A stretch of 64,000 nt of DNA from Bubalus kerabau (GCF_029407905.1 NC_073646.1:14774001-14838000), one strand, 5' to 3'. Positions 45,301-55,534 are shown, counted from the first letter of the stretch. Numbers and translations are program-made. Notes: generated from the sequence alone by a model not told the origin.

Positions 45301-47480
45301 AGTTTTAGAATGCAGATTGTCTTCTGTGTTCACTGTTGGGTCAGACGGGACGTACTGAGTGAGTGATATTGGAATAGAAAACTCAAATGTGAACTGTTAC
45401 ACAGTATTCTTCCTATTGAATCTTATTAAAAATAGGTATGAGTATTCTCCAAGGAGAGGATGACATATTTTTGGACATGAGACAGAAATTCTGGAATACG
45501 TATAAGGTAAGACAGACTTCTGAAAAATACAACCATGATCTTTCTGTATCTTTTTTTTTTTTTTTTAATATTTATTTATTTGGCTGTGTCAGGTCTTAGT
45601 TTCCACAGGGGATCTTTCACTGTGGTTTGCAGGCTTAGTTGCCTCAAGGCATGTGAGATTTTAGTTCCTCATTAGGGACTGAAACTTCCTCCCTGAACTG
45701 GAAGGCAGATTCTTAACCACTGGACCACCAGCGAAGTCCTTTTTTGTATCTTTTTAACATAAAGTGAAAGTAAAGTCACTCAGTCATGTCTGGCTCTTTA
45801 CGACCCCATGGACTGTAGCCCACCAGGCTCCTCTGTCCATGGGATTCTCCAGGCAAGAACACTGGAGTGGGTTGCCATTCCCTTCTCCAGGGGATCTTCC
45901 CGACCCAGGGGTCGAACCCAGGTCTCCTGCATTGCAGGCAGACGCTTTAACCTCTGAGCCACCGGGGAAGCCCCCTTTTTTTTTTTTTTTAACATAAAAT
46001 ACATTTAAATAAAAATATTCTTAAATTAGGGCTCCAGATGGTTGACACAAGGGTACAGTGTTTTGACAGATCTTAAATTGTTTTAACAGTTAAAGGAGAA
46101 GCTTTAAGAATGTCTATATGTGCCTCTGAATTTTATTCAATGCTCACAATGATTTCTGCCATTCTTGTATTTATTCTTGTTAGTGATTACAGTGATTTTT
46201 GGAGTCAAAGAAGTTATTGCAAAATAGGAATTGTAGAATGTGAGTGGCTTAATGGAATCATTGCCACTTTTAGAGCTGATGTTTCCAGGTATGCATTCTG
46301 CTGGGTCCCTGTGAAATGAACCTTCTTAATATCACAATGGTATTTACAGAAAAGGAAAATGTTTCTCAGGGCTTGAAACAAGTCACCTCTGGTACTGTAT
46401 ACTCAGTTGTTGTTTAATCGCTAAGTCATGTCTGACTGTTTTGCCACTCCATAGACTGTAGCCCGCTGGCCTCCTCTGTCCATGGGATTTCCCAGGCAAG
46501 AATACTGGAGTGGGTTGCCTTTTCCTTCTGCAGGGAATCTTCCCAACTCAGGGATCAAACCTGTCTCTCCTATGTTGGAAGGTGGATTCTTTACCACTAT
46601 TACCTGGGAAACCCCAACCAACATGTTAAAGCCTGTTAAATCCATCTTAAAAGCTAAATTTATTCTCTAGCATGAAGTAGCTAGAATACATTATTAGAAA
46701 ATCACCATAAAGTAGGTTTGGTCTATAGTTTCAAAAATTCATTGATGACCCTGTGTTTTATCAGTATTTCCCTGAATCATTTGCGTGAGCAAACAGGAAA
46801 ACTGCAATATATAAATATATGTTGTTAACAATGATTTGAAAGTAGTTGTCTTCCAGAATTGGTCCTCATTCAGGTAGACTTTTCTATAGTCTAGATGACT
46901 ATAACTAATAAAAATCTTTATGCCTGTGCCTAACAGCTTTCTGTACAACTTCCCACCCTCTTCCACTCAAGAGACCATAAGTAGTCTAATTTAATCTGCT
47001 TAGTTCGAAATATACTCCCACCTCCACATTCTTCCTGTCTGGTATTTCTCTTTTAAACCATGTTTCATGTTTTTATTTATTTATTTATTTTGTTGTCTGT
47101 TTTTTTTTTTTTTAATGCTTTATAGAACAAACGGTCTGATTACTTTGTGCAATTTAAAAGCATCCTAATAAAGTTTTCCTTTATTCCAGAGTGGTCTGAT
47201 GTACTGGCCTTTTGTACAGGTGAGTTTCAAACTACTGAGAATGCTAATTCGTGGGTTTGGTTTACACGGAGCACTCACAGATGTGTTCTCTCTGTTACAG
47301 CTGACCAACTTCAGCCTCATTCCCATTCGCTGGCGAACAGCTTATACTGGACTCTGTGGTTTTCTGTGGGCCACCTTCCTCTGTTTTTCTCAACAGGAAG
47401 GTGATGGCACCTTCAAATCAGCTTTAACTTTCCGTCGTATCAAGGGGACAAATGAAGTTGAAAAGCCCTCAGAGAAATGA
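42028..47480 (+). CDS. MPV17L: MPV17L, complete four-exon coding sequence (196 aa)
   Basis: Joining 42028-42337, 45436-45506, 47190-47219 and 47301-47480 gives 591 nt, that is 196 residues plus TGA, the length of human MPV17L. All three introns have GT-AG ends and phases agree (after 103 codons + 1 nt, then phase 0 twice). The product belongs to the MPV17/PMP22 family of small multi-pass proteins of the inner mitochondrial or peroxisomal membrane; MPV17L is linked to control of reactive oxygen species. Likely membrane segments lie near residues 20-37, 53-72, 84-108 and 148-168. The family signature is in exons 3-4: W133-P134, Q137, N140-F141, P145. The start has G at -3 and G at +4. No frameshift or premature stop is visible, so the gene appears intact. 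Promoter: CpG island with CCAAT boxes. Its upstream neighbour in divergent orientation is PDXDC1. Confidence 0.95.
43022..43232 (-). mobile_element. Bov-tA SINE in MPV17L intron 1
   Basis: Antisense, TTAGTCGCTCAGTCGTGTCC to GAACCTCCAGGTCCCACC. Confidence 0.92.
44038..44264 (+). mobile_element. Bov-tA SINE with (AC)13 tail in MPV17L intron 1
   Basis: Sense copy whose ACTAACAC tail expanded into (AC)13 at 44239-44264. ATGAGGAA / ACGAGGAA flank it. Confidence 0.92.
45436..45506 (+). CDS. MPV17L: MPV17L coding exon 2
   Basis: A 71-nt exon between an AATAG acceptor and a GTAAGA donor. It completes glycine 104 and encodes MSILQGEDDIFLDMRQKFW and NTYK, the conserved loop before the family signature. 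It is too short to stand out as an open frame and was found by protein similarity to the MPV17L family. Confidence 0.95.
45553..45740 (-). mobile_element. CHR-2-type SINE in MPV17L intron 2
   Basis: Antisense, poly-T, TATTTATTTGGCTGTGTCAG to GACCACCAGCGAAGTCC. Starts only 46 nt after the exon 2 donor. Confidence 0.87.
45763..45975 (-). mobile_element. Bov-tA SINE in MPV17L intron 2
   Basis: Antisense, AAGTGAAAGTAAAGTCACTC to GAGCCACCGGGGAAGCCC. AACATAAA flanks both sides. Confidence 0.92.
46400..46615 (-). mobile_element. Bov-tA SINE in MPV17L intron 2
   Basis: Antisense, TCAGTTGTTGTTTAATCGCT to TTACCTGGGAAACCCC; older copy. Confidence 0.88.
47190..47219 (+). CDS. MPV17L: MPV17L coding exon 3 (30-nt micro-exon)
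   Basis: Ten codons, SGLMYWPFVQ (residues 128-137), between a TTATTCCAG acceptor and a GTGAGT donor. This is the first half of the MPV17/PMP22 signature. It is in phase at both ends, so skipping would delete exactly ten residues, including the conserved W-P and Q. Confidence 0.93.
47220..47300 (+). other. MPV17L: MPV17L intron 3: 81-nt, in-frame, stop-free mini-intron
   Basis: This GTGAGT...ACAG intron is only 81 nt, close to the minimum for mammalian splicing. It is divisible by three and has no stop in the MPV17L frame, so an unspliced message would carry a 27-residue insert after Q137 (beginning VSFKLLRML and ending SLLQ). The family protein lacks such an insert, so I treat it as an intron. 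The polypyrimidine tract before the acceptor is short (TTCTCTCTGTTACAG). Confidence 0.85.
47301..47480 (+). CDS. MPV17L: MPV17L coding exon 4 and stop
   Basis: Follows the acceptor TGTTACAG. It encodes LTNFSLIPIRWRTAYTG, the last membrane segment and the variable C-terminal tail ending EVEKPSEK, then TGA at 47478-47480. The tail is hydrophilic and is the least conserved part of the protein. Confidence 0.95.
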   Translation: MTNFSLIPIRWRTAYTGLCGFLWATFLCFSQQEGDGTFKSALTFRRIKGTNEVEKPSEK

Positions 47481-48100
47481 CAAGTCAAGAACTCCCTGAA
47501 AGGGACTCATTTTGTCCCCTTAAGTAAGCACAGTGAATTGCCTGCAGATAAAATACTCTGCTTACCAGTTATGTGCTCCCTTTTGAAGATTTACTTTCCT
47601 ATAGACCTGACTGCTTTTTAATTAGCAATGATAACTTTCAATTTTATCCACATATCCTTTTCCTCCCCATTCTAATCTGGAGCTATTAATTCTCTAATAT
47701 TTTCACCTCTCTAATGGTGGTGGTACTCAGTTGTGTCCGGCTCTTTGCGACCCCATGGACTGTAGCCTGCCAGGCTCCTTTCTCCGTGGAAGTTTCCAGG
47801 CAAGAATACTGGAGTGGGTTGCCATTTCCTACTCCACTTTGACTCCTCTACTACCTTGGTTAATATCAATGATAATGGCAAAATGGCATTTTATAATCAT
47901 TACTATTTCTGGTCTAATATTTTATTGCCAGTTAATGTAGAAAACCCCTATTTTGATGGTATACATCTCTTCTAAAATCTCAGGTTGTCTCCTAAACACT
48001 TTTGGATCTGATTATTTTTTATACCAAAAATAGTCCTTACAGTAAATTTTTGTTTACACCACATTCAATCAGAAAGTTTGAATAAACAGATTACCCCCCA
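47481..48100 (+). other. MPV17L: Probable MPV17L 3' UTR
   Basis: The first AATAAA after the stop is at 48081-48086, followed by T- and GT-containing sequence, making this the likely first polyadenylation site. A Bov-tA fragment in antisense (47716-47840) lies within the UTR. Longer 3' ends are possible because the following 700 bp are AT-rich with ATTAAA-type signals. Confidence 0.5.
47716..47840 (-). mobile_element. Bov-tA SINE fragment in the MPV17L 3' UTR
   Basis: Antisense half-element, GGTGGTACTCAGTTGTGTCC to TTGCCATTTCCTACTCC. Confidence 0.88.
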
Positions 48101-48805
48101 AATATTGTATAATAATTTATTGTTATGCTAACGTGAAGGCTCTGCAAGTACATTTTATCTATTAAAAAATAGTGTATCTTTAGTGGTCCTGAATAGAGTA
48201 TATTTTACTGATGTTTTCTCTTTTTATAGTTTTTAAGGTTTTGTTTTTCTTTTTTTTGGTTAATGTTTTTTAGTTTTTAGTATATGCACTTCATTAAATA
48301 TCCCATTTCCTAGATATATGAAATGTACAAAATATTTGTTTTTAAAAAGAAATATATTGAATGAAGTTTCTGGAAAAAAATTAATAAGTTTTCTTCTGGA
48401 AGAAAGAACTCAATTCCATAAAGTTTCAGGGAAAATATTTATCCCGAAATTCACACTGATGATATATATTTTTTAAATTACTGCTTTAACGTAAGTCTTT
48501 ATAGGTAATTTTTAAGGTTGACATGAGAAATTCAATCCAGTTTTTCATTTCTATCTTCAAAGTCAATGGATTTAAAAATTAAAAATGGATTTTAAAATGT
48601 GATTATTTTAAGAAGTTTGAGCAATTTTCACCCAAGAATTGCATCATTATTCTGTTGTTTCCAATGGAGTGTTTCACAAATTTAAAGATGTTGAACATTG
48701 TGATGTTAATATATTTATCTTGAGACTTTATATTTAAGATTAATTTAAGCTTGTTTGCCTAAATATTTAAGCATATAATTTATATAACTTGTAATTTAAA
48801 TTTAT

Positions 48806-49456
48806 ATGTCATAAATATATGACTTTTAAGTATATGAGTTATTTGAATCTAATAGATATTAATATATTTTACATTATTGGGGCAAGAGTAAGGACATTTC
48901 TAGAGAGTTTAATTCTAAAATAATTGGTTTTTCATAAAGTTTTAAAAGTAGTTCATATAACAGAAGAGCTATTTCACAACATGTAAGACATGTTTTATCA
49001 TTTAAAAAGTATATCCAGGACTTCCCTGGTGGTCTAGTAGTTAAGAATCCACCTGCCAATGCAGGGGACATAGGTTCAATCCCTGGTCTGGGAAGACGCC
49101 ACATGCTGAGGGGCAGCTAAGCCCTACCTTGGGCTGTAATTACTGAGCCCACGCTCTGGAGCCCACACGCCACAACTGGAGATCAATCAATCAATTTATC
49201 TATCAAAAAGAAAAGCATATCCAGAGTAACTATAGTAAGGACAGCTTGAGAGAGTTCTAGATCAGATTCAGCACTATTTATGGTGGAAGAGTAGTGTTTG
49301 GGAAAACGTTTGAGAAGACAAACCCTGGGGGAAGGGCGAAAAGCTTATTATTCATAAAAGTTTGATAATCTTGACTCATTAATGTGTTACTCTGTACTGC
49401 AGAGATATGTAGCATGTATTCTCTGAATTTTTGCAAATAATACTGTTTTAATTTTT
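48806..49456. repeat. Inverted duplication, left arm (with SINE insertion)
   Basis: From TGTCATAAATATATGACTTT to TTTTAATTTTT this arm matches the reverse complement of 52330-52766 almost base for base (for example AGAAGAGCTATTTCACAACA on this arm). Apart from the SINE at 49019-49210, about 445 nt align with 437 nt at roughly 85-90 % identity by eye. Confidence 0.88.
49019..49210 (+). mobile_element. CHR/Bov-tA3-type SINE inside the left arm
   Basis: GACTTCCCTGGTGGTCTAGT to the (ATCA)n tail. Target duplication AAAAGTATATCCAG (49005-49018) and AAAAGCATATCCAG (49211-49224). The other arm has a single uninterrupted copy of this site. Confidence 0.9.
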
Positions 49457-49639
49457 CTCAAGAGTCTTTTTGTGCCTTAGTGTGAGAAATGGAACTCATT
49501 TGAAATAATGCAATGTTTGTTTTAAAATGCTGCCATCCTTGGTAAAACACGCTCTTGACCTTCCAGGATTTAGAACAGACCAGATGGATGCTATTCTTCT
49601 TCCAAATTTCTCCATTCCGTAAGGCTTCTCTCTCTCTCT
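49457..49639. other. Sequence without recognised features
   Basis: Spacer between the inverted arms, ending in a (TC)n tract at 49626-49642. Confidence 0.4.
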
Positions 49640-49758
49640 CTTTTTTTAATCATTATTTTCGGCCGTGCCTCGCAGCGTGCGGACTCTTAGATCTCCAACC
49701 AGGGTCCTCTGCTTTGGAAGCGCGGAGTCCCGACCACCGGGCGGTCAGGGAAGTTCCC
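49640..49758 (-). mobile_element. CHR/Bov-tA3-type SINE
   Basis: Antisense, TTTTCGGCCGTGCCTCGCAG to CGGTCAGGGAAGTTCC, unusually CpG-rich for a SINE here. Confidence 0.8.
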
Positions 49759-50391
49759 CCATAAGGTTTGTTTAACATGCTTGTGTGTTGCCCCCTGGCC
49801 CTCTTTTCTGGCCCCCTGTTGCTCAGGCACAGGCAAAACCTTTCGTTCGTTTTTCATGACAGAGCTGAAGAAGACTGGATTTTCAAAACAACTTCACCTA
49901 ATACACGTAGAAAGCAGAAGGGAAATTTGGAGGATGTCAAAACATTTGTTTTCAAAGCTTGCAGACTACTGCTTTCTGATCCTGGGTCCATTTGCCCTGT
50001 AGCTGGAATGGCACCTAGCCAGTTTTCCTCCTTTTCCTCCTTTGATAGTCACCTTATAATGATGCCACTGGCCACCACCCCCAGGGGGCTGTCTTCCTGG
50101 CCCTGCTACCGTTAAAATCAAGGGTGCCCAGTCTTGACTTTCCTGGTTTCCATTTCCAGTTTCAGATATAGGCCTTTTACTAAGATAACTAAAAAATGAA
50201 TTCTCAATTCAGGGGAGATCTTTTCCTTCTACACGAGTGGATGCAACCAGTCTTATAGTCCACTAGGATAACTGTAGTAGATAAAATTTCATAACCCTCA
50301 TGTAAATAATAAAGGTTATTAAATGGCCACTGTAGGGATGTGAAGAGGATAAATAGCATGTGACATCTGTTAAAAGAAGTCCATGGTCTTG
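49759..50391. other. Sequence without recognised features
   Basis: Spacer of the inverted duplication. The 115-codon frame at 49768-50115 shows no domain that I recognise. Confidence 0.4.
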
Positions 50392-50393
50392 GG

Positions 50394-50645
50394 GACTTCC
50401 CTGGTGGTCCGGTGGTTAAGAATTCGCCTACCAATGCAGGGGACTTGGGTTCAGTCCCTGTCTGGGGAACTAAAGAGCCCACAAGCCACAGAGCAACTAA
50501 GCCTGAGCACTGCAACTATGGAGTCTGCGTGCCACAACTAGAGAGTCCATGCCCCACAACAAAAGATCCCTCATGATGCTACAAAGATCCCACGTGCCAC
50601 AACTAAGACCAATGCAGCCAAGTAAATAAAAATTTTTTAAAAATT
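50394..50645 (+). mobile_element. CHR-2-type SINE
   Basis: Sense, GGACTTCCCTGGTGGTCCGG to ATGCAGCCAAGTAAATAAAA. AAGAAGTCC flanks both sides. Confidence 0.88.
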
Positions 50646-50824
50646 AAAAAAGAAGTCCTTGATCTAGTTGCAAGTATAAGTATAAAAAAAAATGACAATC
50701 AGGTTCTCAGGAGATCTAATCCAGTTCACCATTCAGTACCTGAGCAGCATCCATGACAAGTGGTCAGTAGAAAGCTTCACTGTTGCTGTAGTAACGCCAC
50801 CCAGACACAGGCTGGTGACATAAG

Positions 50825-51040
50825 CAGTGAAAAGTGAAAGTGAAGTTGCTCAGTCGTGCCCAGCTCTTTACTGTCCCATGGACTGTAGCCCGCCAGGCTC
50901 CTCTGTCCATGGGATTCTCCAGGCAAGAATACTGGAGCGGGTTGCCATTTCCTTCTCCAGGGGATCTTTCTGACCCAGGGATCAAACCCAGGGCTCCAAC
51001 ATTGCAGGCAGACTCTACCGTTTGAGCCACCAGGGAAGCG
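50825..51040 (-). mobile_element. Bov-tA SINE
   Basis: Antisense, AGTGAAAAGTGAAAGTGAAG to GAGCCACCAGGGAAGC. ACATAAGC / GCATAAGC flank it. Confidence 0.92.
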
Positions 51041-51177
51041 CATAAGCTTTTAAAATCATGGTGCCTGAGCAATCTGGAGAAGCTCCATGGAGGAGATGCC
51101 ACAGCTAGATGTTGAAAGATGGATTCAAAAGACTGAGCGTCTGTGAATTGAAGTGGTGATGGTAGGATTAGATGCAA

Positions 51178-51384
51178 TTTTTTTTTTTTATATTTTTTAT
51201 TTGGCTGCTCTGGTCTTGGTTGTAGCACTTGGGTTGTTTAGTTGGGGCATATGGAATCCTTAGTTGCAGCATGCAGACTTGTAGTTGCAGCATGTGGGAT
51301 CTGGTTCCCTGCCCAGGGATTGAACTTGGGCCCCCTGCACTGGGTGCATGGAGTCCTAGTCCCTGGACCACCAGGGAAGTCCCA
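51178..51384 (-). mobile_element. CHR-2-type SINE
   Basis: Antisense, poly-T then TTATTTGGCTGCTCTGGTCT to GGACCACCAGGGAAGTCCC. AGGAT(T/G)AGATGC(A/G) repeats on both sides as target duplication. Confidence 0.88.
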
Positions 51385-51671
51385 GGATGAGATGCGATCT
51401 TGAAGGAGAGAGCAAAGAAAAAAAAAAAAAAAGGCATGTAGCTTCTAACAGAGAGAGAAATATCCATAACCATTCCTCAACTTTGAATAATGTAGATACT
51501 TCTGTCTAGCTTACTTGTAATTGAAAATCATGCATAATTTGCAACCTATCACTCTTTCATTTGTAGGAAAATTAATGAAAGTTACTCCATTTTATCTATA
51601 TCATAGTTGGTTTGGTGAGAAAGAATTAGGCAATGTGAGAGTTTGCACGTTTTTAAAATTTTCTGCTGACA

Positions 51672-52142
51672 AAAGTCCATCTAGTCAAAGCTATGGTTTT
51701 TTTCCAGTAGTCATATATGGATGTGAGAGTTGGACCATAAGGAAAGCTGAGCACCAAAGAATTGATGCTTTTGAACTGTGGTGTTGGAGAAGACTCTTGA
51801 GAGTCCCTTGGATAGCAAGGAGATCCAACCAGTCAATCCTAAAGGAAATCAGTCCTGAATATTCATTGGAAGGACTGATGCTAAAGCTGAAGCTCCAATC
51901 CTTTGTCCACCTGCTTCGAGGAACTGACTCATTGGAAAAGACCCTGATGCTGGGCAAGATTGAGGGCAGGAGGAGAAGGGGACAACAGAAGATGAGATGG
52001 TTGGATGGCATCACTGACTCAGTGAACATGAGTTTGAGCAAGCTCCAGGAGTTGGTGATGGACAGGGAAGCCTGGCGTGCTGCAGTCTTGGGGTCGCAAA
52101 GAGTCAGACACAACTGAGCAACTGAACTGAACTGAACTGAAT
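51672..52142 (+). mobile_element. BovB 3' end fragment
   Basis: Sense ~470 bp, AAAAGTCCATCTAGTCAAAG to GAACTGAACTGAACTGAATG. The C-terminal RT frame is open through most of it (part of the 198-codon frame 51521-52117). Confidence 0.92.
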
Positions 52143-52329
52143 GTGTTGTAATTTAAATGGTTAAATACCACTCAATGTCATTTCTTTGGATAATAGTTTA
52201 AATAAATCAGTGGTTTTTAGTATGGATTTATGCAAACATTGTATAATTTTATTTTACAATTTTACATTTGTTTTACAATTTTACAATAGTACTTTGTACA
52301 ATTTTATTTTAATATTGTTTGGTTTGCAT

Positions 52330-52766
52330 AAAAATTAAAAGGGTATTATTTGCAAATATTCAGAGAATATATGCTGTATATTCTCTACAGTACAGAGTAA
52401 CACATTAAGTAAAGGTTATCAAACTTTGATGAATAATAAGCTTTTCTCTCTTCCTTCAAGGTTTGTTTCCTCAAATATTTTCCCAAACACTATTCTTCCA
52501 CCATAAGTAATATTGAAGCTAATCTAGAAGACTGCCGAGTAGCCCTTCCTATAGTTACTCTGGATACATTTTTAAATGACAAAACATGTCTTACATGTTG
52601 TGAAATAGCTCTTCTGTTGTATGAACTACTTTAAAATGATGCAAACCAATTATTTTAGAGTTAAACTGTCTAGAAATTTCCTTACTCTTGCCCCAGTAAT
52701 GTAAAATGCATTAATATCTATTAAATTCGAGTAAATCATATACTTAAAAGTCATATACTTATGACA
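52330..52766. repeat. Inverted duplication, right arm
   Basis: Reverse complement of 48806-49456 without the SINE. It stops at ATGACATGAC, where a ~25-bp BovB/Bov-tA end remnant (GACTGAGTGACTGCACTG) adjoins. The empty SINE site lies at about 52561-52580. Confidence 0.88.
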
Positions 52767-53185
52767 TGACTGAGTGACTGCACTGAATTGAAAATTTTCT
52801 GAAGCCATGTGTGAGAGTGGCATGCAAAAATGTTTTCCTCAAAATCTATCACTAAGGAGATTCAATGGACAAAGTGATAGATTTGCCCAGTATACAATGA
52901 GTGAAATTTGGCACTTAGGGGTTCATAAAAATGAAGGGTGCTTTAGGAAAACTTTATCTTATTGGCACGGATTTTTGGGGGATCCAGAATAAGAAAACTG
53001 TCCAATAGAGGAAAGGAATTAGAGCTACTAAAAGATAACTCAACGCGGAAAACATTTTTCACACTCTAATACTTCATTAATAATTGCAATTTGGATTTAT
53101 TAATACTTTTAAGAAAATTTTGTTCTATTTCTTTCACTATAAAACATGTAGATGTAGAAATTTAACTTTGCTATTTCAGGTTGTA
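52767..53185. other. Sequence without recognised features
   Basis: AT-rich intergenic sequence after the inverted repeat; nothing recognised. Confidence 0.4.
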
Positions 53186-53189
53186 TCTA

Positions 53190-53365
53190 AGTGCAGGAGA
53201 CGCAGGTTCGATCCCTGGATTGGGAAGATGCCCTGGAGAAGGAAATGGCAACCCACTCTAGTATTCTTGCCTGGAGAATCTCGTGGACAGAGGAGCCTGA
53301 TGGACTACAGTCCATGGGCTCACAAAAGAGTTGGACATGACTTAGCAACTAAATAACAGCCCAGA
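53190..53365 (+). mobile_element. Bov-tA SINE, 5'-truncated
   Basis: Sense, starts within the tRNA-like part (AAGTGCAGGAGACGCAGGTT) and ends AACTAAATAACAGC. Confidence 0.9.
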
Positions 53366-53588
53366 ACTACAATTTCTAACTCATCCATGTTTTATTTCTC
53401 TTCCAAGGATTGTCATCCTTTAGAATTCTTTTTTTCTTTTTTTTTTTTTTTTAGAATTCTTTTGAAGCTATTGAAAATTTATTTTTTTTCTAGGTGGGCA
53501 ATTTGCTGTTAGTTCAGTAGAGTTTCATATGAATTTCTACACTGTTTACCAAAACAAATTATACCCAGAACATACTTAACCGTATATT

Positions 53589-53679
53589 CTGGAGGCAGCT
53601 TTCATCTGACATTAGGTTCATCTTCTGAAAGTATTAGAACATTAATGGATTTTTTGTGCCTGAAGATCTTGACCTTGCA
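53589..53679. repeat. Direct repeat, copy 1
   Basis: CTGGAGGCAGCTTTCATCTG ... TTCATCTTCTGAAAGTATTA ... TTGACCTTGC. About 85 % identical by eye to 54239-54329, same orientation, 650 bp apart. Confidence 0.8.
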
Positions 53680-54238
53680 TTGGCTATACTTAATCTAGTT
53701 TTGCCTACAATGCTTAGAATCTAAAGAAACCAAGTCATAGAAAATGCAATCTTAAACCTATTGAAAAATGTTCTTTTAATATTGTCAGTGGCGAATAAGT
53801 CAAATGGGAAATCTGGTTTAACAATAAATGATGTACTTGGGATTTCAAGCTATTATAAACTGTAGTCAACCAAGTGTATAGTTAATAACTGATTAACATT
53901 ATGGGCATATATCAGAAGCTTATCTTTTTTTTAATTCACTTCCCTGTTGTAAGTCTGTTTTTCCTTAAATCTTTATTTATCCATACCTTCCTCTCTCTCT
54001 GTTAAATGGCCATAACAAACCCTCTTCTGCCCTTCATTCCCCCACAAACCTGACCACCCAGACACTCATAGGGGACAGGAAACTGGGATGAAGTTAGAGA
54101 CCACACAGTTCAATGACACGACAGCCATGATTCAGAGAGATGGAAGCAGAGCTTGCTCTTTGGGTCTCTTCTTCCTTCTGGAGAAAGAAAAAGGAGGAAG
54201 TTGAGCCCTTGAGAGAATTTTGAAGTAAGTAAACATTT

Positions 54239-54329
54239 TTGGAGGCAGGTTCCATCTGAAATTAGATTCATCTTCTGAAAGTATTAGAAACTTAATAGGT
54301 TCTTGTACCCAAAGACTTTGACTTTGCAG
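54239..54329. repeat. Direct repeat, copy 2
   Basis: TTGGAGGCAGGTTCCATCTG ... TTCATCTTCTGAAAGTATTA ... TTGACTTTGC. Pair of 53589-53679. Family not recognised; could be the ends of an old element or a local duplication. Confidence 0.8.
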
Positions 54330-54397
54330 CATCCCCTTTCTTTTCTGAAATCCTCTTCTGTCTCTGGATGCCTGTTCTCTGCATTCTGTCTGTGCGT

Positions 54398-54612
54398 GCG
54401 TGCTGTTGATTCAGTCATGTCCAACTCTTTGCAACGCTATAGACTGTAGCCCTCCAGCATCCTCTGTTCATGGGATTCTCCAGGCAAGAATACTGGAGTG
54501 GGTTGCCATGTCCTTCTCCAGGGGATCTTCCTGACCCAAGGATTGAGCCCACATCTCCTGTGGCTCCTGCATTGCAGGAGGATTCTTTATTGCTGAGCCA
54601 CCAGGGAAGCCC
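54398..54612 (-). mobile_element. Bov-tA SINE
   Basis: Antisense, TGCTGTTGATTCAGTCATGT to GAGCCACCAGGGAAGCCC. Confidence 0.92.
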
Positions 54613-54787
54613 ACATTCTCTCTGGCTTAGTGCTGTATCTTCCAAATCAGTTCTCATTTCTTTTCCTCACTTCTCAAATCTCCCATTCTCTTCATGTGAC
54701 TGATTTCAGCTACATTTAGAAGAATAGGTTTATTAAACTAATTTACTAAGATGTGGATGACAGCCTTTCTAGTTGAGTTTTGCTTTG

Positions 54788-54895
54788 CTTTTTTTTAAAT
54801 TTTATTTTATTTTTAAACTTTACAAAATTGTATTAGTTATGCCAAATATCATAATGAATCCGCCGCAGGTATACATGTGTTCCCCATCCTGCTTT
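54788..54895 (-). mobile_element. Ruminant L1 3' UTR fragment
   Basis: Antisense, TTTTAAACTTTACAAAATTG, AATCCGCCGCAGGTATACAT, GTGTTCCCCATCCTG: the 3' end of a ruminant L1. TGCTTTGCTTTT flanks both sides, a target duplication, so this is a complete 5'-truncated insertion. Confidence 0.87.
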
Positions 54896-55529
54896 GCTTT
54901 TTAAATTACTAATGCAAGTGAATCTCTGGATGGAGTTTTAGGGAACTATTGCTGGGTGGATGGGGGTGGAGAGAAGAAGGTATGTTTTGGCAGAAGATTT
55001 CTGATATACTTTACATTATGCGGTCTACTTCCCATTGAATTAAAACCAGCTGGGCAGAGATCATTGCAATTTATTGTGAACTTTCCACAATGTATGATCA
55101 TTATCTGTTTGCATATTTATAATCCCTACTGGAATGAACTTCTGAAAGGAAGAATATAGTTCTTATTTATACTTGTTTCTGAAATGTCTAGCACAGTGTC
55201 TGGCATGGAGCAGAAGCTCTGTAACACTATTGAATGAATGAATGTAATTTGTGGATTTCTCCTCTTTTTTGCCTCTAGACTGCTGCTGAGCAGTCTGGAT
55301 AGATGACCCTTTCATTTTCATCCCTGTGTGCAGGTAGCTGTCCTGTCTTAAGCTGGATACAGCTCAGACCTTCACCTACTTTGGTCCCAGGCCCAGAAAT
55401 TTGTGTTTTCTTAGAGATGGTGAGGACTTGAAGGCTTTGATGCCCCTGGTCCAACTTGCACACACCCTCTGAAAACCATCTCTTCATACCTCTAACTCTC
55501 TACAGATTGGATTGTTTGTCTTTAAGAAA
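54896..55529. other. Unique sequence with an L2-like patch
   Basis: 55185-55245 (AGCACAGTGTCTGGCATGGA ... GAATGAATGAATG) resembles L2/MIR. No exon recognised. Confidence 0.45.
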
Positions 55530-55534
55530 TGCGT

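Larger units (their letters stand above)
42338..45435 (+). other. MPV17L: MPV17L intron 1 (3,098 nt)
   Basis: Begins GTGAGG and ends ATAG. The first 330 nt are G-rich. It contains an antisense Bov-tA (43022-43230), a sense Bov-tA (44038-44240) and an (AC)13 tract. The stretches 43231-44035 and 44266-45435 show no further exon or recognisable repeat. Confidence 0.8.
45507..47189 (+). other. MPV17L: MPV17L intron 2 (1,683 nt)
   Basis: Begins GTAAGA and ends TTCCAG. It contains a CHR-type SINE and two Bov-tA copies, all antisense to the gene (45553-45740, 45763-45975, 46400-46615). The rest (46616-47189) is AT-rich with TTTA-rich tracts at about 47070-47115 and no exon. Confidence 0.8.

Noticed and set aside
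51521..52117. 198-codon plus frame
   Set aside because: Its second half is the BovB RT C-terminal region and its first half is random AT-rich sequence.
54239..54329. Direct repeats as LTRs of a provirus
   Set aside because: Only about 90 bp, no TG...CA ends, primer site or retroviral genes in the 560 bp between.
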